A stretch of 59,027 nucleotides of DNA from Acidobacteriota bacterium (lineage in GTDB: Bacteria; Acidobacteriota; Vicinamibacteria; Vicinamibacterales; CAVVIG01): NCBI GenBank assembly GCA_016195265.1, contig JACPZW010000083.1, positions 1 to 59,027 on the forward strand. Reading direction: 5' to 3'. The notes below the pieces were generated by a model. The model saw only the letters and a list, made by a program, of their open reading frames with translations, did no database searches and was not told the origin of the DNA. Shown one piece after another: positions 46,436-52,912 of this stretch; the first letter of the stretch is position 1, and the number at the start of each line of letters is the position of its first letter. A program made the position numbers and the translations under genes.

Positions 46436-46753
46436 TCAGCGGGAACGCAGCTGTTCCAGATCGGCGAGATCCTGAGGACGCCCTGTCTGCTTCGACCGCA
46501 CGAGATCCCGGAGTCCGAGGTACGGCACCCGCACGCCACGAATCCTCCGGACGATGCGCCGCGGGTACGCCTGCTCGAACGTAACGCGCCACACGACGGT
46601 CAGGACATCAACGCGCGGATCGTCACCGATGATCGTGATCGGCTTGCGCGCGATCGCGTCCGCGTCGAGTCCGGCGGCGATCCGGTACGGCAGCTCGGCC
46701 AGGGCGTCGAGTAGCTTTGCCATGTTCTTCGCATCAGACGGGCGGCGGCAGAA
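46436..46753 (-). pseudogene. Truncated nucleotidyltransferase-like protein
   Basis: The C-terminal part of a nucleotidyltransferase-family protein: RPSDAKNMAKLLDALAELPY, DDPRVDVLTVVW, GVRVPYLGLRDLVRSKQTGRPQDLADLEQL. The catalytic N-terminal half with GGxxV(R/Y) and DxD is missing, because the frame meets a stop at 46754. An internal ATG at 46723 would allow a 95-residue product. Such proteins are often found in toxin-antitoxin or accessory loci. Confidence 0.6.
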
Positions 46754-46825
46754 TCTCTAGCGGCGCGCGTCTTGGTTCGACGCACACGGGGGCGGGACAT
46801 CGATCAGATGATAGCCAGGTCTCGA

Positions 46826-46858
46826 GAGCGGCTCCTCACATCCTCACATCCTCAAATT
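46826..46858. repeat. CTCACATCCTCACATCCTCAAATTC repeat
   Basis: A half-arm of the same wording as at 28603 and 36481. The last codons of the nickel transporter gene end here. Confidence 0.65.
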
Positions 46859-47526
46859 CCGAGGCTGACCACGACGATCCCGACGATCGTGACAATGCCT
46901 CCGGCCAGCGCGTCGCCCCACCGATCGACCCACGCGCCGCGGACCGCGCCGGCCGCCGCACGCGCCGGCAGGACGAGCGCAATCATCGTCCCGATTGTCG
47001 CGATCTCGTAGGCACAGACGACGGCGAGGATACTCGGCCACCCAAGCGGTGCGGCCGCAAACAACAACGGAATGACTGCGACGCACGGGTCGGCGGAGAA
47101 GAGAAGGAACAGCGTCCATGTGGTGAGGGGACGATGGAGGTGGCTGGTGGCTGGAAGGACGTGCACGTGCGCATGTCCGTGCTTGTGCGCATGCTCGTGC
47201 GCGCGTGCGCTGATACTGCGGTGGAGTCCCCACGCGCCGTACGCGAGACCGAAACCGATGAGCAGCAGGCCCGACACGCTTTCCATCCGCTGACCGAACG
47301 TCCGCAGCAGCTCGAGCCCGAACAGCAGGCCGAGCAAGCCGAGCGCCACCGACGCCGTCACGTGGCCGAGACCGCACGCGGCGGTGATGAGCGCCGTCCG
47401 GCGCGCGGGCCAGCGCTCCGATCGCGCGAGCGCCGCGAACGGCAGCCAGTGATCCGGCGCGAGCGTGTGGATCGATCCCAGGCTCACCGCCGCCGCGACG
47501 AGCGCCAGCGTCAGCGTGCGATCCAT
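46852..47526 (-). CDS. Nickel/cobalt transporter-like membrane protein of the hyp operon
   Basis: 224 residues with about six hydrophobic segments. The N-terminal LGSIHTLAPDHWLPFAALAR is the HxxxPDHW-type motif of the UreH/RcnA/NicO-like transporters. A His-rich loop (HEHAHKHGHAHVHVL) would bind nickel. It follows hypB by one base, so it probably supplies Ni2+ for hydrogenase maturation. The repeat at its 3' end sets the C-terminus. Confidence 0.8.
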   Translation of the reverse strand: MDRTLTLALVAAAVSLGSIHTLAPDHWLPFAALARSERWPARRTALITAACGLGHVTASVALGLLGLLFGLELLRTFGQRMESVSGLLLIGFGLAYGAWGLHRSISARAHEHAHKHGHAHVHVLPATSHLHRPLTTWTLFLLFSADPCVAVIPLLFAAAPLGWPSILAVVCAYEIATIGTMIALVLPARAAAGAVRGAWVDRWGDALAGGIVTIVGIVVVSLGI

Positions 47527-47527
47527 G

Positions 47528-48244
47528 TCAGACGCCCGCGCCCGTCGCGCACAGTGTGCGCGGCTGCTGCTGGTGCGCGCGCAGCCAGTGCACCCACTGC
47601 GCGATCCCGTCGCCGGTTCTCGCGGACACCTGCAACACCTCGAACCGCGGCATCACGGCCCGCAGGTTCTCTTCAATCACGTCGAGCCTGACGTCCGGCA
47701 GCGCCGGCAGCAGATCGATTTTCGTGATCAGCACGAGGTCCGCCTTGTGGAACATCGTCGGATACTTCAGCGGCTTGTCCTCGCCTTCGGTCACCGACAG
47801 CGCGACGACGTTCGCGTCCTGGCCGAGGTCGTAGACGGCGGGACAGACGAGGTTGCCGACGTTCTCGATGAACAAGTAGTCGAGCGTCCGCCACGGCAGG
47901 TGATGCAGCCCTCGATGCACCATCTCGGCGTCCAGATGACACGCCGACCCGGTCGTGATCGATTCGGCCAGCATGCCGGCCGCGCGGATGCGCGTCGCGT
48001 CGTTGTCGGTGGCAAGATCGCCGGCGAGGACACCAAGCCTCGCTCCACCAAGCGTGCGCGCCGTCGCTTCGAGGACGGCGGTCTTCCCCGCGCCCGGCGA
48101 CCCCATCAGGTTGATCGCGACGACGTTGTGATCGCGGAAGTGCTCGCGGTTGTGCCGCGCCGTGCGATCGTTGCCCGCGAGAATGCGCTCGTGCACGGCG
48201 AACGGGATGACGGCCGGATCGCCGCAGCCGCAGGATTCACACAT
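47528..48244 (-). CDS. hypB: Hydrogenase nickel-incorporation GTPase HypB
   Basis: 238 residues. N-terminal MCESCGCGD includes the high-affinity CxxCGC nickel site; Walker A GSPGAGKT at residues 48-55; G-domain metal ligands in SACHLDAEMV (C102, H103) and NLVCPAVYDL (C134); VLITKIDLL is the guanine-specificity region. HypB hydrolyses GTP while handing nickel to hydrogenase with HypA. ATG shares one base with the hypA stop. Confidence 0.96.
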   Translation of the reverse strand: MCESCGCGDPAVIPFAVHERILAGNDRTARHNREHFRDHNVVAINLMGSPGAGKTAVLEATARTLGGARLGVLAGDLATDNDATRIRAAGMLAESITTGSACHLDAEMVHRGLHHLPWRTLDYLFIENVGNLVCPAVYDLGQDANVVALSVTEGEDKPLKYPTMFHKADLVLITKIDLLPALPDVRLDVIEENLRAVMPRFEVLQVSARTGDGIAQWVHWLRAHQQQPRTLCATGAGV

Positions 48245-48492
48245 CACCGCACCTCCAGCTCTATCTGCTCGAGGACGAGCTCGTCGCTCGGCGCCGGCTC
48301 GATCTCGAGCGGCGCGTCCTCGCAGATGGTCTTGATGCGAAACAGGTCGTACGCCGTGCGGAACAGCTCGGGCTCGACGCCGGCCCGAGATCCAATCGTC
48401 ACGCGCACGCGCCGGACCGCGATCGCGCCCTGCGCGCGAGCGACGCTCTCGATCTGGTCGAACATCGATTGCACCAGGCTGTACTCGTGCAT
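48244..48492 (-). CDS. hypA: HypA-like nickel protein lacking the zinc ribbon
   Basis: 82 residues, against about 113 for normal HypA. The start MHEYSLVQSMFDQIES with the nickel-binding His2 and Glu3, VRRVRVTIGSRAGVEPELF, and the final DELVLEQIELEVR all fit HypA. The segment between, which should hold two CxxC motifs binding zinc, is absent: IEPAP joins directly to SDELV. Start at 48492 is the conserved MHE. Confidence 0.85.
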   Translation of the reverse strand: MHEYSLVQSMFDQIESVARAQGAIAVRRVRVTIGSRAGVEPELFRTAYDLFRIKTICEDAPLEIEPAPSDELVLEQIELEVR

Positions 48493-48496
48493 GGTC

Positions 48497-49411
48497 TTAG
48501 TGATCAACCACGGAGGACACGGAGGACACGGAGGAAGGCACCTGTTTTGATTTCTTCCCCTCCGTGCCCTCCGTGTCCTCTGTGGTTCCACTTCTGAACT
48601 GCGCAGGTCTCTTCGCGAAGAACGCGTCGAGTCCTTCAGTGAATTCGGGTCCATCCGCGACGCGCGCGAGCTCCTCCAGTTCCCGATCCAGATGTGCGTC
48701 CAGCCGATCGACGCCCGCCGCCTGATTCAGCAGTTCTTTCGCGACGGCGAACGCGCGCTTCGGTCCCGCCGCGAGCCGCTGCGCCATCTCGAGCGTCTGG
48801 CGATCGAAGTTCTCAGGATCGAAGACGGCCGTGATGAGCCCGTAGTCCAGCGCCTGGGCGGCCGAGAGCCGCGGGTTCAGCAGCATGAGCTCCATCGATC
48901 GGCGCAGGCCGATCAGCTTCGGCAGCAGGAACGTCGAGCTCTCCGCGCCCGTCAGGCCGGTCTTCGAGTACGCCCACTCGAAGGTCGCGCGCGTCGACGC
49001 GACGACGAGATCGCACGACATCGCGATGCCGAAGCCGCCGGCGGCCGCGACGCCGTCCACGGCGGCGATGAACGGCTTGGGCGCGCGCCGGATCTCGGAG
49101 ATCGTGCTGTGGATGTATTCGAGAATCTGCTTGAACGTCTCGCCGTACCCGGAATGGGGGGCCTCGGGCGCCAGGTACCCGAGGTCGCCGGCGTCGCCGC
49201 CGTCACGGATGAACTTCAGGTCGGCGCCGCTGCAGAACATGCCGGGCAGCCCGCGCAGCACGACGACGCGGACGTCGTCTTCACGCGCGTACTGAAGACC
49301 GGCGCGGCGGAAGTCCTGGGCCGTCCGCACGTCGAGCGAGTTGAACCGCCCGGACCGATCGATCGTGATCAGCCCGACGCCGTCGACGCGTTCCATCCGG
49401 ATGTGTTCCAT
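48497..49411 (-). CDS. Enoyl-CoA hydratase-family protein in the hyp operon (HypX C-terminal-like)
   Basis: 304 residues. Crotonase-fold oxyanion hole segments GMFCSGADLKF (about residues 58-67) and DGVAAAGGFGIAMSCDLV (119-136), with an acidic residue at TGLTGAESSTF (E157). HypX proteins have such a domain at their C-terminus, where formyl-CoA is thought to be split to CO. Here it is a separate gene, four bases upstream of hypA. Residues after about 270 (SGTTEDTEGTEGKKSK...) are encoded by an inverted repeat. Confidence 0.85.
   Translation of the reverse strand: MEHIRMERVDGVGLITIDRSGRFNSLDVRTAQDFRRAGLQYAREDDVRVVVLRGLPGMFCSGADLKFIRDGGDAGDLGYLAPEAPHSGYGETFKQILEYIHSTISEIRRAPKPFIAAVDGVAAAGGFGIAMSCDLVVASTRATFEWAYSKTGLTGAESSTFLLPKLIGLRRSMELMLLNPRLSAAQALDYGLITAVFDPENFDRQTLEMAQRLAAGPKRAFAVAKELLNQAAGVDRLDAHLDRELEELARVADGPEFTEGLDAFFAKRPAQFRSGTTEDTEGTEGKKSKQVPSSVSSVSSVVDH
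48506..48588. repeat. CCACGGAGGACACGGAGGAC inverted repeat at the hydratase 3' end
   Basis: AACCACGGAGGACACGGAGG faces CCCTCCGTGTCCTCTGTGGTT (shown without its first bases) around a 19-base spacer. It is coding for the last 30 or so residues of the hydratase. Confidence 0.85.
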
Positions 49412-49441
49412 CGCGCCCTCTGGCAACCCTGAAGGGTCGCG

Positions 49442-50347
49442 CTACTTCTTTGCCCCGACTTGCTCTTTCCCCACCAGCCCTACCTGCCCTACTCGCTCCA
49501 CCTGCCTTACCTGCCCCACTTCCGGCGCCAGGAGAGAACCGTGGCGATCCAGCAGCCACGGCAGGCTGTCGCGCGGATCCACCTCGGCCAGCCCGTCGAG
49601 ATCGACCGCACCGCTCGACACGAGTTTCAGCGCGGCAGCCAGCAGCGGGCCGGACACGGTGCGCATCATCCATTGCTGATGCGCGAACGCGTACGCCTTG
49701 AACACGTCGCCGGCGTCCAGGGGCTTCAGGTCCGCCACGAGCGGCGAGACCGGATACGGCCACGACCGCACGATCGGCGTGCCGTCATCGGGCAGCGCGT
49801 CCACCAAGTGAACGGTCGTGCGGGTTTCGGCGCAGCCGGCCTCGAGCGCGTCGCGCACCGCGTGGACGCCGGGGAACCGGGGGCCGCCGCCCTCGACGCG
49901 CAGCGACAGATCGCTGAAGTGCAGGTTGAGAATCCGGTTCTTGAACGCGTCGAGCAGCGGCGCCGTGATCAGGTACAGATACCCGTCCAGCAGCACGACG
50001 TCCGGCAGAAACGGCTCGATGAACTTGAGCGTCTCGGCGTCGTAGGCGCGCCGCGTGACGGTGTCTCCAAAAAGCGGGACCCCTCGCGATTCGTAGAAAT
50101 CCCGAATCGGGTGCGCCAGCGTCGGAATCCCGCGCCGCTCGACGCGCACCTCCTCGGCGAAGGTCGTCTCGGACGTCACCGCGCAGACGATGTCGAACGC
50201 GGTGCCGCGATCGGGACAGTGGTTCAGCAGGTGAACGAGCCCCGGCGCGCGATGCGAACAGAGGATGGCGACGCGCAGCGGCGCCTCGTAGCGCTTGCCG
50301 TCACTCGTCTGAAACCCCCGCGAGAAGTGCCGATGGTTGTTCAGCAT
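49442..50347 (-). CDS. Formyltransferase-family protein in the hyp operon (HypX N-terminal-like)
   Basis: 301 residues. A GART/PurN-type formyltransferase fold: LRVAILCSHRAPGLVHLL, PDVVLLDGYLYLITAPLL, then catalytic Asn141 and His143 in RILNLHFSDL, PRFPGVHAVRDALEAG, and Asp187/188 in VDALPDDGTPI. All three catalytic residues appear kept. It overlaps hypE by seven bases, and an enoyl-CoA hydratase gene follows. I infer it provides the formyl transfer step of a split HypX system. The last 30 residues come from a repetitive stretch (GQVRQVERVGQVGLVGK). Confidence 0.8.
   Translation of the reverse strand: MLNNHRHFSRGFQTSDGKRYEAPLRVAILCSHRAPGLVHLLNHCPDRGTAFDIVCAVTSETTFAEEVRVERRGIPTLAHPIRDFYESRGVPLFGDTVTRRAYDAETLKFIEPFLPDVVLLDGYLYLITAPLLDAFKNRILNLHFSDLSLRVEGGGPRFPGVHAVRDALEAGCAETRTTVHLVDALPDDGTPIVRSWPYPVSPLVADLKPLDAGDVFKAYAFAHQQWMMRTVSGPLLAAALKLVSSGAVDLDGLAEVDPRDSLPWLLDRHGSLLAPEVGQVRQVERVGQVGLVGKEQVGAKK
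49446..49536. repeat. CCTACCTGCCCTACTCG-type simple repeat
   Basis: Repeated CC(C/T)TACCTGCC-like words without an evident opposite arm, within the 3' end of the formyltransferase gene. Confidence 0.55.
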
Positions 50348-51384
50348 ATGCGTGGAAGCAGTTCGCCCTCCGGCTCCGCCACGAGCCGGCGGCCAAATCC
50401 GGTGTCCAGGATCACCATCCCCGGCCGGTCTTCGGTGCAGACGCCGATCACGGCGGCGTCGGCGCCGCGCGGATGCGCGCGGAGCGTCTCGAGCACGCGC
50501 CCCACGGCGTCGGCCCGCACGCCGAGCAGCGCCTTACCTTCGTTCGCGACGAGCAGCGGATCGATCCCCACGAGCTCTGCCACGCCGCGCACGGTGTCGC
50601 GGACCGGCAGCGCGGCCTCGTCCACCATCACGCCGACGCCGCTCTTGGACGCCATCTCGTGCAGCGCGGTCGCGGCGCCGCCGCGCGTCGGGTCCTTCAT
50701 CGCGGTGATCGCGCCGGGCGCCGCGGTCATCACCGCGCGTATGAGTCCGTTGATCGGCGCGACGTCCGATCGCAGATCGACGTCGAGCGCGAGGCCGTGG
50801 CGCGTCGCCATGACGGCCATCCCGTGATCGCCGAGCGTGCCGGTCACGACGATCCGATCGCCGGGCCGCAGCCCGGCGTCGCGGACGAGATGCGGGGCGA
50901 GCGCCATGCCGGCCGTGTTGATGACGATGCCGTCGATCTCGCCCTTGCCCATCACCTTGGTGTCGCCGGAAATCACGGTCGCGCCGGCTTCGTCGCACGC
51001 GATGCGCATGGACGCGAGGATGCGCTCGAGGTCGGCGCGCGGAAACCCCTCTTCGAGAATCACGGCGCACGTCAGACCGAGGACGTCGGGCGCGCCCATC
51101 ACCGCGAGATCGTTCACGGTGCCGGCGACGGCGAGCCGTCCGATGTCGCCGCCCGGAAAGAACGGCGGCTGAATGACGTGCGAGTCCGTCGTCATGACGA
51201 GCCAGCGATCGCCGAGCCGGACCGCGCCGCCGTCGTCCATGGCCGCGACGCCCACCAGACCGGCGGGCACCTCGGGATCGGTGGCGAACGCGCGCAGGAA
51301 CGCGTCTTCGATGAGGCGCCGCATCGCGCGCCCGCCCGCGCCGTGCTTGAGCATGATGCGGTCGTCGGCGGCTAGATGGGACAT
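50341..51384 (-). CDS. hypE: Carbamoyl dehydratase HypE
   Basis: 347 residues ending in the conserved PRIC, whose terminal cysteine carries the carbamoyl/cyano group. MLKHGAGGRAMRRLIEDAF, GVAAMDDGGAVRLGDRWLVM, VISGDTKVMGKGEIDG and KDPTRGGAATALHEMA are HypE/PurM-like segments. It dehydrates the thiocarboxamide to thiocyanate for the Fe(CN)2CO site. It overlaps hypD by 13 bases upstream and the formyltransferase gene downstream. Confidence 0.96.
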   Translation of the reverse strand: MSHLAADDRIMLKHGAGGRAMRRLIEDAFLRAFATDPEVPAGLVGVAAMDDGGAVRLGDRWLVMTTDSHVIQPPFFPGGDIGRLAVAGTVNDLAVMGAPDVLGLTCAVILEEGFPRADLERILASMRIACDEAGATVISGDTKVMGKGEIDGIVINTAGMALAPHLVRDAGLRPGDRIVVTGTLGDHGMAVMATRHGLALDVDLRSDVAPINGLIRAVMTAAPGAITAMKDPTRGGAATALHEMASKSGVGVMVDEAALPVRDTVRGVAELVGIDPLLVANEGKALLGVRADAVGRVLETLRAHPRGADAAVIGVCTEDRPGMVILDTGFGRRLVAEPEGELLPRIC

Positions 51385-52571
51385 ACAGGGCCTCGTGACG
51401 CGTTGTCTCGTAGCGCGGGGCCTTCAGCCCCGCGATCGTCACGGCCCTGAAAGGGCCGCGCTACGGCAGTAAGGTCGGGCACGCCGCCGTACTGATGCCA
51501 GATGCGGCACGTGCCTTCGCTGCTCACCATGCACGCGCCGACCGGCGCGTCCGGCACGCAGGCGCCGCCGAACAGCGGGCAGTCGTCCGGCGACGCGATG
51601 CCCGCCATGATGTTGCCGCAGATGCACTGGCGCGCGAGCGTGGACGGCGCGTGCTGCCACAGCGACGCGAGGTCGATCGTGAAGCGGCGCCGCGCGTCGA
51701 CGGCGGCCCACTCGTCGCGCAGGCGCAGGTTGCCGTTCGGGATGTGCGCGATGCCGCGCCAGCGCCCGCCGATCGGCCGGAACACCTGCCAGAGCCGGCG
51801 CTGGGCGTTGCGATTGCCCTCGCGCGTGACGCAGCGCGGGAACATGTTGACGACGGCCGGCGCGCGATCGCGGACGAGCTCCACGAGCTTCACGAGCGCC
51901 GCGAGAATGTCGAGCGGCTCGAAGCCCGCGACGACGACCGGCAGGTGATGGCGCGCGACGAACGGCTCGAAGATGCCCCAGCCGGTGATCGTCGCGGCGT
52001 GGCCGGCGGCCAGGAATCCTTCGACCCGCGTGCCGGGCATCTCGGCGACGATCTCCATCACCGGCGGAATGTATTTGTGCGCCGAGAGGACGGAGAAGTT
52101 CTTCGGCACGCCGGCGAGGATGACGGCCGCGGTCGCAACGGCGGTCGTCTCGAAGCCGGTCGCGAAGAAGACGACGTCGTCCGGCGTCTCGCGCGCCAGA
52201 TCGACGGCCTGCGCGACGCTGTAGACCGTGTCGATACGAGCGCCGCGGGCCTGCGCGTCCGCGAGCGAGCCGGCCGTCCCCGGCACGCGCACCATGTCGC
52301 CGTAGGTCGCGATGCGCGCGCCCTGCCGCGCGAGCGCGACGGCTTCATCGATCTCCGGCTGGTCGGTGATGCACACCGGGCAGCCCGGTCCCATGATGAC
52401 GTTGAGGTCGCGCGGGAACGCCGACCGCAGCCCGAACTTCGCGATGGCCTGCTCGTGGCTGCCGCAGACGTGCATCAGCGAGACCTCGCGGCCCACGTCG
52501 CCCGTCGCGCGCGCGAGCGCGGCAGCGAGCGCTTTGGCGCGAATCGGATCGCGGAATTCAAGGGCAGCCAT
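51372..52571 (-). CDS. hypD: Hydrogenase maturation protein HypD, with repeat-derived tail
   Basis: 399 residues. Conserved cysteines and motifs: MHVCGSHEQAI, IMGPGCPVCI, FFATGFETTAVA, ARQCICGNIMAG and CPLFGGACVP. HypD with HypC holds iron during CN/CO assembly and carries a [4Fe-4S] cluster. Normal HypD ends soon after CRIWHQYG; here about 34 more residues are read, mostly from the palindromic element at 51410-51464, and run into the hypE start. Confidence 0.95.
   Translation of the reverse strand: MAALEFRDPIRAKALAAALARATGDVGREVSLMHVCGSHEQAIAKFGLRSAFPRDLNVIMGPGCPVCITDQPEIDEAVALARQGARIATYGDMVRVPGTAGSLADAQARGARIDTVYSVAQAVDLARETPDDVVFFATGFETTAVATAAVILAGVPKNFSVLSAHKYIPPVMEIVAEMPGTRVEGFLAAGHAATITGWGIFEPFVARHHLPVVVAGFEPLDILAALVKLVELVRDRAPAVVNMFPRCVTREGNRNAQRRLWQVFRPIGGRWRGIAHIPNGNLRLRDEWAAVDARRRFTIDLASLWQHAPSTLARQCICGNIMAGIASPDDCPLFGGACVPDAPVGACMVSSEGTCRIWHQYGGVPDLTAVARPFQGRDDRGAEGPALRDNASRGPVCPI
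51410..51464. repeat. GTAGCGCG...CTAC palindromic element at the hypD 3' end
   Basis: Second copy of the family inside glcE: GTAGCGCGGGGCC, central GATCG, GGCCCTGAAAGGGCCGCG and CTAC. It encodes part of the HypD C-terminal tail. Confidence 0.85.
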
Positions 52572-52576
52572 GAACT

Positions 52577-52610
52577 TCAGATTTCAGAATTCGGATTTCA
52601 GATTCTCGAT
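52577..52610. repeat. TTCAGATTTCAGAATTCGG simple repeat
   Basis: Repeated TTTCAGA words covering the hypC 3' end and the hypC-hypD gap. Confidence 0.6.
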
Positions 52611-52865
52611 CTCGCTTCGAACGTCGGTAGCCATCAGGTCGCCCGACGCTTCCTTCAGCAACTGTTCGTAGAGCTCCAGCGTCGTCTGCACGTCCTCGGG
52701 CGGAATGCGGCGGATGGCGAAACCGACGTGATTCAGCACGTAGTCGCCGGCCGCGACCGGCTCGTCCACGAGATCGAGCCGCACGCGCCGGCGCACGCCC
52801 CAGAAGTCCACGACGGCGGTCAGGTCATCGACCTCAACGACAAGACCGGGAACGCCTAAACACAT
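52584..52865 (-). CDS. hypC: Hydrogenase assembly chaperone HypC
   Basis: 93 residues. The N-terminal MCLGVPGLVVEV with the essential Cys2, and VDEPVAAGDYVLNHVGFAIRR (split here as VDEPVAAGDYVLNHVGFAI) are diagnostic of HypC/HupF. It shuttles the Fe(CN)2CO unit from HypDE to the hydrogenase large subunit. The last residues (IENLKSEF) are read from a CAGATTTCAGAATTC-type repeat. Confidence 0.95.
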   Translation of the reverse strand: MCLGVPGLVVEVDDLTAVVDFWGVRRRVRLDLVDEPVAAGDYVLNHVGFAIRRIPPEDVQTTLELYEQLLKEASGDLMATDVRSEIENLKSEF

Positions 52866-52876
52866 CGGGCTCTCGC

Positions 52877-52912
52877 TTTCAGCTGTCAGCTGTCAGCTGT
52901 CAGTTTTCTGTT
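52877..52912. repeat. CAGCTGTCAGCTGTCAGCTG repeat
   Basis: Three to four tandem TCAGCTG units between hypF and hypC. Confidence 0.65.
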
